From an uncultured Bacteroidales bacterium (GTDB lineage: Bacteria > Bacteroidota > Bacteroidia > Bacteroidales > UBA3663): a stretch of 13,074 nucleotides of DNA. Below, one piece after another: positions 6,790 through 13,074 of the stretch. Below the pieces are notes generated by a model. It was given only the letters and a program-made list of their open reading frames with translations. It was not told the DNA's origin and ran no database searches. The DNA lies in NCBI GenBank assembly GCA_905236195.1, contig CAJOOX010000229.1, positions 1-13,074 of the forward strand, in the 5' to 3' direction. The translations under genes and the position numbers were made by a program. Within the stretch, counting starts at the first letter, position 1; every line of letters begins with the position of its first letter.

Positions 6790-7607
6790 GAACGTAATCT
6801 GACCGTTAAATCAATAAATTGCTGTAACGAAAGCTGTTCGGCCCTTTGGTCGAAAAGCGATTCTGAAAGTATGGCATCCGCTTCGTCCGGTTTCCATTCG
6901 TGAATGAGTGCCCGGAGTGCATTTCGAAGCGTCTTGCGGCGCATGGAGAACGCATTCTTGACCAAAGTCCGGAAATCTTTTTCCGAACAGGGGAGGGATT
7001 CGCAATCGTTGCGACGGAGCCGGATGACAGCGCTTTGAACTTTCGGCGGCGGGTTGAAAACTTCATTACCCACCGTAAACAGATATTCCACATCATACCA
7101 AACCTGAATCAACACCGTGAGCACCCCGTAGTCCTTGCTGCCGGGAAGAGCGGCAAGACGCTTGGCTACTTCTTTCTGAATCATGCCGGAACACAGGGGA
7201 ATGATGTCTTTATGGTCCACCACACGGAAGAAAATCTGTGATGAAATATTATAAGGATAATTGCCGATGAGTGCAAAGGGTTTACCCTCGAATAACTGAC
7301 GCAAATCCATTTTCAGAAAGTCCGCTTCGATGATTCGACGGTCAAGAGAAGACGGATAGTGCAGTTTGAGATAGGACACCGATTCGGCATCCAGTTCGAC
7401 AACACGCAGATCTTTGTCCAATAAATATTGCGTCAGCACTCCCATGCCGGGGCCGACTTCCAGAACGGGCAACCCGGGAGCGACATCGAGGGTCCCGGCA
7501 ATACGCTGGGCAATACTCAAATCCGTGAGGAAATGCTGTCCCAGATTTTTCTTGGGCCGCACATCGGAGAGGGGGAGATGCGTATGAGAATTTTTCTTTG
7601 ATTTCAT
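6786..7607 (-). CDS. rsmA: 16S rRNA (adenine(1518)-N(6)/adenine(1519)-N(6))-dimethyltransferase RsmA (KsgA)
   Basis: Dimethylates two adjacent adenines in the 3' hairpin of 16S rRNA late in 30S assembly, using S-adenosylmethionine. The 273-residue product has the family entry LGQHFL (22-27), SAM motif I LEVGPGMGVL (49-58), the acidic ribose-binding position in VVELDAES (69-76), EADFL (95-99) and the catalytic motif NYPYNIS (116-122). That motif is the NLPY-type site with Tyr in place of Leu. The ATG start (7605-7607) gives a 15-residue, Lys/His-rich extension before VRPKKNLGQHFL. An in-frame GTG at 7560-7562 (Val16) would start almost exactly where other RsmA proteins do. A consensus promoter only four bases upstream of the ATG also argues for the later start. 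The stop overlaps the dnaG start (ATGA). Confidence 0.95.
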   Translation of the reverse strand: MKSKKNSHTHLPLSDVRPKKNLGQHFLTDLSIAQRIAGTLDVAPGLPVLEVGPGMGVLTQYLLDKDLRVVELDAESVSYLKLHYPSSLDRRIIEADFLKMDLRQLFEGKPFALIGNYPYNISSQIFFRVVDHKDIIPLCSGMIQKEVAKRLAALPGSKDYGVLTVLIQVWYDVEYLFTVGNEVFNPPPKVQSAVIRLRRNDCESLPCSEKDFRTLVKNAFSMRRKTLRNALRALIHEWKPDEADAILSESLFDQRAEQLSLQQFIDLTVRLRS

Positions 7608-7611
7608 GCTA

Positions 7612-7643
7612 CAAAGATAGCGACTTCAGATGACAAAACCAAA
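7612..7643 (-). promoter_or_regulatory. Consensus Bacteroidota promoter for rsmA-dnaG
   Basis: On the minus strand, TTTG (complement of 7640-7643), a 20-base spacer, then TATCTTTG (complement of 7612-7619). The match to TTTG-N19-21-TAnnTTTG is complete. Only four bases (TAGC) separate the -7 box from the ATG at 7607, so the transcript would begin at or next to that ATG. Confidence 0.75.
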
Positions 7644-7660
7644 TATTTCGGGGAATATTT
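7641..7660. repeat. Perfect 7-bp inverted repeat over the rsmA -33 element
   Basis: AAATATT (7641-7647) and AATATTT (7654-7660) are exact reverse complements around a 6-base spacer, TCGGGG. One arm covers most of the rsmA -33 TTTG. A 20-bp dyad at this position could be an operator, but AT-rich dyads of this size also occur by chance. Confidence 0.35.
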
Positions 7661-7722
7661 TACGCAATAATATGCAAGAAGGCATCTTTTTGCTTGGAAA
7701 GCGGATTTTTTTCAGCCAAAAG

Positions 7723-7754
7723 TTTGTATTTTTAAGAAATTTGCGCTATCTTTG
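7723..7754 (+). promoter_or_regulatory. Consensus Bacteroidota promoter for the his-dapA operon
   Basis: TTTG (7723-7726), a 20-base spacer, then TATCTTTG (7747-7754), a full match to the phylum consensus. The -7 box ends 47 bases before the hisG ATG, leaving a leader of about 40 bases. The leader has no run of His codons, so classical his attenuation is not supported. Confidence 0.8.
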
Positions 7755-7801
7755 CCGTCATACAGACAACAACCAATGAAGAAAAATAAAGAAAACAGCA
7801 T

Positions 7802-8653
7802 ATGTTACGTATAGCTATTCAAAGCAAAGGCCGTCTTTTCGACGACTGCATGGAACTTCTCAAAGAATCCGGTATCAAACTGAGCAATGCCAAGCGAACG
7901 CTTCTCATCCCATCGAGCAATTTTCCGTTGGAGGTGCTTTACCTTCGCGATGATGATATCCCGGAATGTGTGGCCAACGGAGTAGCAGACATCGGCATCG
8001 TGGGTCTGAACGAACTCCGGGAGCGCGAAAAGGACGCACGTATTGTCAAGGAACTCGGGTTCTCCAAATGCCGTCTTTCGCTGGCGATTCCCGCGCTGAT
8101 TGACTATCCCGGTCTGGAGTGGTTCAACGGCAAGACCATTGCAACCAGTTACCCCAATATTCTCCGCCGTTTTCTCGATGAGAAAGGCATCAAGGCCGAT
8201 ATCCACGTCATCATGGGTTCGGTTGAGATTTCGCCCAATATCGGTCTCGGCGACGGAATTTTCGATATCGTAAGTTCCGGTTCGACCCTTGTATCCAACC
8301 GGCTGAAAGAGGTGGAGTGCGTGATGGAGAGCCAAGCAGTACTGATTGCCAATAACGGCCTCGACCAGGAGAAACTCGAAATTCTCGACGAACTCCTGTT
8401 CCGATTCGACGCCGTCCGTAATGCCGAAGACAAAAAATACGTGATGATGAATGTGCCTGACAGTTCGCTTGACGATGTGTTGAAGATGCTGCCCGGCGTG
8501 ACTTCTCCCACCGTCATTCCGCTGGCCACCCAAGGTTGGCATTCCGTCCACACAGTCATTTCGGAAAAAGTCCTTTGGGATTTGGTAGGAAAACTGAAAA
8601 ATGTAGGTGCCCAGGGTATCTTGGCGCTAAATATTGAGAAAATTATCCAATGA
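7802..8653 (+). CDS. hisG: ATP phosphoribosyltransferase, long form (HisG)
   Basis: Catalyses the first, committed step of histidine synthesis: ATP + PRPP to phosphoribosyl-ATP. The 283-residue product is the long form, with two catalytic lobes (about 1-205) and a C-terminal ACT-like regulatory domain (about 210-283). It should therefore be feedback-inhibited by histidine and need no HisZ partner. Visible motifs are the start RIAIQSKGRL (3-12), VADIGIVGLNE (61-71), the PRPP-binding stretch GDGIFDIVSSGSTL (150-163) and the C-domain segment TSPTVIPL (234-241). The ATG start places RIAIQSKGRL at the usual position. It is first in the operon, 47 bases after the -7 box, and overlaps hisD by ATGA. 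Confidence 0.96.
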   Translation: MLRIAIQSKGRLFDDCMELLKESGIKLSNAKRTLLIPSSNFPLEVLYLRDDDIPECVANGVADIGIVGLNELREREKDARIVKELGFSKCRLSLAIPALIDYPGLEWFNGKTIATSYPNILRRFLDEKGIKADIHVIMGSVEISPNIGLGDGIFDIVSSGSTLVSNRLKEVECVMESQAVLIANNGLDQEKLEILDELLFRFDAVRNAEDKKYVMMNVPDSSLDDVLKMLPGVTSPTVIPLATQGWHSVHTVISEKVLWDLVGKLKNVGAQGILALNIEKIIQ

Positions 8654-9927
8654 CTAAATATCTCTATCCGGAACGTTCGCAATGGGCTGATATCGTAAAG
8701 CGGCCCACATTTGACAACTCCCAGCTTCGGGACTTGGTATCCGACCTCCTCACTCAGATTCGCGAGGGGGGAGACCTGGTGCTGAAGGCGCTTGAGGAGA
8801 AATTCGACCACGCACAGCTGGACAACCTGCAGGTTTCGGAGGCCGAATTCGAAGAGGCCCGTAAGAATATCGACCCCGCTTTGGCGGAAGCCATCGACCA
8901 CGCAGAATCGAACATCGCGAAGTTCCATATGTCGCAGCATCACACCAGTCAGAAGGTGGAAACAACGCCGGGTGTGTTCTGTTGGCAGAAAGCCGTACCT
9001 ATTGATAAAGTCGGCCTCTATGTACCTGGAGGAACAGCCCCGCTTTTCTCCACAGTATTGATGCTGGCCATTCCTGCCCGCATTGCCGGGTGTCCCGAGA
9101 TTGTGCTCTGCACTCCGCCCTCCAAGGACGGGACCGTAAACCGCGCGATTCTCTATGCCGCCTGGAAGGCCGGCGTGACGAAAGTATTCAAGGTCGGAGG
9201 TGTTCAGGCCATCGGGGCGATGGCATACGGTTCGGAAAGCGTGCCCAAAGTCTATAAGATTTTCGGTCCCGGCAACCAGTATGTCCAAATGGCGAAACAG
9301 CTGGTTTCCCTGAAGGACGTGGCCATTGATATGCCTGCCGGCCCTTCGGAAGTGGCTGTGGTGGCCGACGGCGAGAGTAATCCGGCCTATGTGGCTTCGG
9401 ATTTCCTGTCGCAGGCCGAACACGGCGCCGATTCCCAGGCGATGCTCTTTACCACCGATGATGCGTTTGCCCAACGGTTCGAACTGGAGATGGAAAGCCA
9501 ACTGGCAAAACTCAAGCGACAGGAACTCACGCGCAAGTCCATCTCTCACAGCAAAATCGTGGTGCTCCGCAACGATGAAGACCTGATGGATATCGTCAAC
9601 GAATATGCCCCCGAGCACCTTATTATAAATACGAAGAACTATCTCCAGCTGGCCGAAAGGGTACGTAATGCCGGTAGTGTCTTCCTGGGTCCATACAGTT
9701 GCGAGAGTGCCGGCGATTATGCCTCGGGCACCAATCACACCCTTCCCACCAACGGCTACGCCAAAGCCTACAACGGAGTCAACCTGGACAGTTATATGCG
9801 AAAAATCACCTTCCAGGAACTCTCTCAGGAAGGCCTCCGGACGCTCGGTCCCGTCATTATGACTATGGCCGAAAACGAACAGTTGGATGCTCACCGCAAT
9901 GCCGTGGCAGTCAGATTAAAGAAATAA
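8650..9927 (+). CDS. hisD: Histidinol dehydrogenase (HisD)
   Basis: Carries out the last two oxidations of histidine synthesis, L-histidinol to L-histidine, with two NAD+ and a bound zinc. The 425-residue length is normal. All key residues are visible: the zinc ligands Gln255 and His258 in SQAEHGADSQA, Asp356 in GDYASGTNHTLPT, and His415 near the C-terminus in LDAHRNAV; and the catalytic pair Glu322-His323 in EYAPEHL. The NAD-binding and substrate segments VPGGTAPLFSTVLM (125-138), GGVQAIGAMAYG (183-194) and FGPGNQYV (205-212) are intact. Its start overlaps the hisG stop (ATGA), and hisC begins four bases after its stop. Confidence 0.97.
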   Translation: MTKYLYPERSQWADIVKRPTFDNSQLRDLVSDLLTQIREGGDLVLKALEEKFDHAQLDNLQVSEAEFEEARKNIDPALAEAIDHAESNIAKFHMSQHHTSQKVETTPGVFCWQKAVPIDKVGLYVPGGTAPLFSTVLMLAIPARIAGCPEIVLCTPPSKDGTVNRAILYAAWKAGVTKVFKVGGVQAIGAMAYGSESVPKVYKIFGPGNQYVQMAKQLVSLKDVAIDMPAGPSEVAVVADGESNPAYVASDFLSQAEHGADSQAMLFTTDDAFAQRFELEMESQLAKLKRQELTRKSISHSKIVVLRNDEDLMDIVNEYAPEHLIINTKNYLQLAERVRNAGSVFLGPYSCESAGDYASGTNHTLPTNGYAKAYNGVNLDSYMRKITFQELSQEGLRTLGPVIMTMAENEQLDAHRNAVAVRLKK

Positions 9928-9931
9928 AACT

Positions 9932-10966
9932 ATGCTCAAAGATTTAGTTCGTCCCAACATCCTGGCGCTTGAGCCTTATTCATGTGCCCGCAACGAGTTC
10001 ACGGGGGAGGCCCGCGTATATGTGGATGCCAACGAGAATCCCTATAATTCGGACGTAAACCGGTATCCTGATCCTCTGCAGATTGCCGTAAAACGCAAGA
10101 TTGCGGCACTCAAAGGGGTACGGGAGACCCAGATATTTCTGGGCAACGGTTCCGACGAGGCCATCGACTTGCCTTTCCGTATTTTCTGTCGCCCCGGCAT
10201 TGACAATGTGGTTGCTCCGGCACCTACCTATGGCATGTATCAGGTCTGTGCAGACATCAACGACATTGAATATCGTTCTGTGCCGATGAAACCCGAATTC
10301 CAACTGGATCTCGACGGGATGAAGGCCCGGATCGACGATAACACGAAACTGGTGTTTCTCTGTTCGCCCAACAACCCCTCGGGCAACGCTTTACGTTGGG
10401 AGGATATCCAATGGTTTCTCGACAACTTCCGCGGCATTACGATTGTGGACGAAGCCTACATCGACTTTTCGTCCCAGCCTTCGCTGCTTCGCGAGTTGGA
10501 ACGCTATCCCCGCATGATGGTGCTCCAGACCTTCTCCAAAGCGTGGGGACAGGCCGCCATCCGTTTGGGCATGGCTTTTGCGGGAGAGGAGATTATCCGC
10601 CTGATGAATAACGTAAAATATCCCTATAATGTCAATATCCTGACCCAGAAACAGGCGCTCAGGGTTTTGGATAACATAGCGGATAAAGACAAGGCAGTGA
10701 AAGAAATTCTACAGCAGCGGGACATGCTTCGCGACCGCCTGAACACGTTGGAGTGTGTTGATCGGATTTATCCGTCGGATGCAAACTTCCTGCTGGTGAA
10801 AGTCTATGACGCCGACAATACCTACAAATACCTGCTCGAGCGCGGCATTATTGTCCGCAACCGGAATCGGGTAACCCTCTGCAAGGGCTGTCTGCGTATC
10901 ACGGTGGGCACGCCTTCCGAAAACGAAGAAATTATTTCCGCACTCAAAGAATATAAAATAGGATGA
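9932..10966 (+). CDS. hisC: Histidinol-phosphate aminotransferase (HisC)
   Basis: PLP enzyme that transfers an amino group from glutamate to imidazole-acetol phosphate, giving histidinol phosphate. The 344-residue product is a class I/II aminotransferase. It shows DANENPY near the N-terminus (32-38), GNGSDEAID (71-79) for the cofactor phosphate, SPNNPSG (145-151), DEAYIDF (173-179) with the Asp that contacts the pyridine nitrogen, and the Schiff-base lysine Lys203 in TFSKAWGQAAIRLG. RITVGTP (322-328) supplies the substrate-binding Arg near the C-terminus. The position between hisD and hisB supports the HisC call over other aminotransferases of the class. It overlaps hisB by ATGA. Confidence 0.95.
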   Translation: MLKDLVRPNILALEPYSCARNEFTGEARVYVDANENPYNSDVNRYPDPLQIAVKRKIAALKGVRETQIFLGNGSDEAIDLPFRIFCRPGIDNVVAPAPTYGMYQVCADINDIEYRSVPMKPEFQLDLDGMKARIDDNTKLVFLCSPNNPSGNALRWEDIQWFLDNFRGITIVDEAYIDFSSQPSLLRELERYPRMMVLQTFSKAWGQAAIRLGMAFAGEEIIRLMNNVKYPYNVNILTQKQALRVLDNIADKDKAVKEILQQRDMLRDRLNTLECVDRIYPSDANFLLVKVYDADNTYKYLLERGIIVRNRNRVTLCKGCLRITVGTPSENEEIISALKEYKIG

Positions 10967-12093
10967 AGAAAGTACTGTTTGTCGATCGTGACGGCACCAT
11001 TATCGTAGAACCTCCCGTAACTTATCAGATTGACAGTTACGACAAGTTGGAGTTCCTTCCTAACGTGATTTCTTCGTTATCCATGATACGGGAAAAACTG
11101 GACTGGGAACTGGTAATGGTCAGCAATCAGGACGGACTGGGCTCCGAGAATTATCCGCTGGAAGCCTTCCGGGGGCCCCACGAACTCATGCTGAAAACAT
11201 TGGCAGGAGAGGGGGTGACTTTCGACGACATTTACATTGATCCTTCCTGGCCGTCAGACAATGCTCCCACGCGCAAGCCAGGCACAGCCATGCTGACCAA
11301 ATATTTCAATTCCGAAGTCTATGATCTGGCGAACTCCATCGTTATCGGTGACCGTCCCACAGATATCCGGTTGGCACACAATCTTGGCTGCAAAGGCATC
11401 CTGCTGCAGCCTTATGAAGAGGGGCGGACAATGCTCGAAGAAGCAGGTCTGACCGACGACTGCATTCTCATCTCCGACAACTGGAGCGACATTGCAGCCC
11501 GACTGATAGGAGGGGAGAGGACGGCCGAAGTGCATCGTGCCACCAAGGAAACCGACATCCGGATCCGGGTGGATCTCGACGGTCACGGACAGGCTCATAT
11601 TTCCACCGGTCTGGGATTCTTCGACCATATGCTCGAACAGATTGCCAAACATTCGGGAATGGATCTCGAAATTGAGGCTCACGGCGATTTGGAAGTGGAC
11701 GAACACCATACCATAGAGGATACCGCCATCGTTCTGGGTGAAGTAATTGCAAAGGCCCTGGGCGATAAGCGCGGCATCGGACGCTACGGCTTCTGTCTGC
11801 CCATGGACGATTGTCTCTGCCAGGTGGCTTTGGATTTCGGAGGACGTCCCTGGCTGGTATGGGATGCACAATTCCATCGCGAAAAAGTAGGGGAGATGCC
11901 TACCGAAATGTTCCTCCATTTCTTCAAGTCTTTCTCCGACGCCGCTCGCATCAATCTCAACATCAAGGCTGAAGGGGAGAACGAGCATCACAAAATCGAA
12001 GGTATTTTCAAAGCGTTGGCCCGAGCCCTCAAGATGGCTGTCCGACGGGATATAACCCACATGGAACTGCCTTCCTCCAAGGGAATGTTATAA
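10963..12093 (+). CDS. hisB: Bifunctional histidinol-phosphatase / imidazoleglycerol-phosphate dehydratase (HisB)
   Basis: Two fused enzymes of histidine synthesis in 376 residues. The N-terminal HAD phosphatase (about 1-165) removes phosphate from histidinol phosphate. It has DRDGT (nucleophile Asp8, acid/base Asp10), SNQ (54-56), the Lys of RKP (Lys105) and GDRPTD (Asp130, Asp134). The C-terminal dehydratase (about 185-376) has FFDHMLEQ (219-226), DEHHTIED (246-253) and NEHHKIEGIFKA (340-351), the His/Glu clusters that bind two manganese ions. In the E. coli phosphatase a zinc loop uses Cys93, His95, Cys101 and Cys103; here the aligned residues are Asp93, Ser95, Ala101 and Thr103, so that zinc site is absent. 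From memory, other Bacteroidota HisB proteins also lack it. dapA follows after 24 bases. Confidence 0.95.
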   Translation: MKKVLFVDRDGTIIVEPPVTYQIDSYDKLEFLPNVISSLSMIREKLDWELVMVSNQDGLGSENYPLEAFRGPHELMLKTLAGEGVTFDDIYIDPSWPSDNAPTRKPGTAMLTKYFNSEVYDLANSIVIGDRPTDIRLAHNLGCKGILLQPYEEGRTMLEEAGLTDDCILISDNWSDIAARLIGGERTAEVHRATKETDIRIRVDLDGHGQAHISTGLGFFDHMLEQIAKHSGMDLEIEAHGDLEVDEHHTIEDTAIVLGEVIAKALGDKRGIGRYGFCLPMDDCLCQVALDFGGRPWLVWDAQFHREKVGEMPTEMFLHFFKSFSDAARINLNIKAEGENEHHKIEGIFKALARALKMAVRRDITHMELPSSKGML

Positions 12094-12117
12094 AAGATAA
12101 TCATTTAATATTATTAT

Positions 12118-12999
12118 ATGTCTAGAAAAATTCAAGGCATGGGCATAGCCCTCATAACGCCTTTCAAAAGCGACTTCTCGGTCGATTACGAAGCCCTGCG
12201 TCATCTTGTACGTTATCAGATAGACAGCGGAGCCGACTTCTTGGCTATCCTTGTCACAACCGCTGAAACTCCTACACTTACAGCCGAAGAGAAAGTGAAC
12301 ATCAAACAGCTCGTGGTTGAGGAAGTCAAGGGGCAGATTCCCATCGTTATCGGTTGCGGAGGAAATAACACCCAGGCTGTTGTCAACGAACTCCAGACCG
12401 GCGATTACCACGATGTGGACGCTATCCTGAGTGTGGTTCCTTATTACAACAAACCTTCCCAGGAGGGTCTCTACCAGCATTTCAAGGCCATCGCCCAGGC
12501 TTCTCCCGTACCTGTAATACTCTATAATGTGCCAGGGCGAGTCGGCGTAAATATGACGGCTGCCACGACGCTCCGGCTGGCCAACGATTGCGAAAACATT
12601 ATCGCCATCAAGGAGGCTTCCGGCAATTTCGACCAGATTGATGACATTATCAAGAAGAAGCCCCGCCATTTCAACGTTCTTTCTGGCGATGACGGAATAA
12701 CCTTCCCGCTGATTACCCTCGGGGCAGTAGGCGTGATTTCCGTTATCGGCAATGCTTTCCCGAAGGAATTCAGCCGTATGGTACGTCTGGCCATCGAAGG
12801 CGATTATCAGAACGCTTTGCCCATTCATCACCGTTTTGCCGAACTCTTCAAACTCCTGTTTGTCGACGGCAATCCCGCCGGTGTCAAAGCCATGCTCAAT
12901 GCAATGGGACGTTGCGAGAATGTATTGCGTCTGCCATTGGTGCCGACACGTATCACAACCTTCGAGAAGATTCAGTCCATTCTCAATTCGCTGAAATAA
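12118..12999 (+). CDS. dapA: 4-hydroxy-tetrahydrodipicolinate synthase (DapA)
   Basis: Condenses pyruvate with aspartate semialdehyde, the first step of the diaminopimelate/lysine branch. The 293-residue product is a TIM barrel of normal length. It has the Schiff-base lysine Lys165 in IKEASG, the catalytic Tyr136 in YNVPGR, and Thr47-Thr48 of the proton-relay triad. The active-site loop reads LVTTAETPT (45-53), where the usual form is GTTGE or, in the Bacteroidota I recall, GTTAE; so a conserved Gly is Val46 here. The tail GNPAGVKAMLNAMG matches the family. No promoter is visible in the 24-base gap after hisB, and a terminator follows, so it appears to be the last gene of the his transcript. 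Confidence 0.93.
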   Translation: MSRKIQGMGIALITPFKSDFSVDYEALRHLVRYQIDSGADFLAILVTTAETPTLTAEEKVNIKQLVVEEVKGQIPIVIGCGGNNTQAVVNELQTGDYHDVDAILSVVPYYNKPSQEGLYQHFKAIAQASPVPVILYNVPGRVGVNMTAATTLRLANDCENIIAIKEASGNFDQIDDIIKKKPRHFNVLSGDDGITFPLITLGAVGVISVIGNAFPKEFSRMVRLAIEGDYQNALPIHHRFAELFKLLFVDGNPAGVKAMLNAMGRCENVLRLPLVPTRITTFEKIQSILNSLK

Positions 13000-13020
13000 A
13001 CAAATCAATAACCCCATATG

Positions 13021-13057
13021 AAAATCTCATCCGTTATTCGGGTGGGATTTTTTGTTT
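13021..13057 (+). terminator. Intrinsic terminator after dapA
   Basis: Arms AAAATCTCATCCG (13021-13033) and CGGGTGGGATTTT (13039-13051) pair over all 13 positions in RNA, with two G-U pairs, around the loop TTATT. The 3' arm runs into a T-rich tail (TTGTTT). This is a strong rho-independent terminator 21 bases after the dapA stop, and it marks the end of the his-dapA transcript. Confidence 0.85.
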
Positions 13058-13074
13058 ATCCATGAAGACTACCG

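Noticed and set aside
7776..7814. Small open frame of 12 codons in the hisG leader, overlapping the hisG start; possible leader peptide
   Set aside because: It contains no His codons and no terminator/antiterminator pair was seen, so a his attenuator is not supported.
8149..9894. Long minus-strand open frame (581 codons) opposite hisG and hisD
   Set aside because: It lies fully antisense to two well-matched enzymes and shows no recognisable domain. It reflects codon bias in the sense genes.
11254..12060. 268-codon minus-strand open frame opposite hisB
   Set aside because: Shadow of the bifunctional HisB, whose motifs are all on the plus strand.
12088..13017. 309-codon minus-strand open frame opposite dapA
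   Set aside because: Shadow of dapA, with no recognisable domain and no promoter of its own.
13018..13065. Short open frame of 15 codons after dapA
   Set aside because: It consists almost wholly of the terminator hairpin and its T tract.
13062..13074. ATG AAG ACT ACC at the right edge as a possible next gene start
   Set aside because: Only four codons are in the window, too little to support a gene.

Overview
The window looks like a piece of a Bacteroidota (Bacteroidales) chromosome. Three intergenic regions carry the promoter form of that phylum (TTTG, a 20-base spacer, then TAnnTTTG). Start codons are preceded by A-rich sequence rather than Shine-Dalgarno motifs. The protein set also fits: a DUF4834 protein, a short PSD-A type phosphatidylserine decarboxylase next to phosphatidylserine synthase, long-form HisG, and a bifunctional HisB. 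I cannot name the genus from sequence alone.

Layout, left to right. (1) Positions 1-153 hold the AT-rich C-terminal end of an agmatine/peptidyl-arginine deiminase-like protein. (2) Positions 154-367 are a gene-free, repeat-rich strip ending exactly at the 3' end of mnmE; this may be the end of an integrated element. (3) Positions 368-3695 are a minus-strand run, transcribed psd > pssA > DUF4834 gene > mnmE. Between the last two lie two oppositely oriented arrays of 8-bp tandem repeats. (4) Positions 3696-3862 hold divergent promoters for psd (minus) and an RluA-family pseudouridine synthase (plus). (5) The pseudouridine synthase and dnaG converge, and their stop codons overlap. (6) rsmA-dnaG is a minus-strand pair joined by an ATGA overlap. 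(7) Positions 7608-7801 hold two more divergent consensus promoters. (8) Positions 7802-12999 are a plus-strand operon hisG-hisD-hisC-hisB-dapA, closed by a strong hairpin terminator at 13021-13057.

Working together: psd and pssA make phosphatidylserine and then phosphatidylethanolamine. mnmE, rsmA and the pseudouridine synthase modify tRNA or rRNA, and dnaG primes replication. The his genes cover step 1 (HisG), the dehydratase and phosphatase steps (HisB), the transaminase (HisC) and the final oxidation (HisD) of histidine synthesis. hisI/E, hisA, hisH and hisF must lie elsewhere. dapA begins the diaminopimelate/lysine branch and appears to share the his transcript.

Most of the window is ordinary core genome. 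The parts most worth a second look are the left edge (a sharp base-composition break with clustered repeats at the mnmE 3' end), the paired inverted 8-bp arrays upstream of mnmE, and the rsmA promoter that sits almost on its ATG. I found no convincing new defence or biosynthetic system inside the window.
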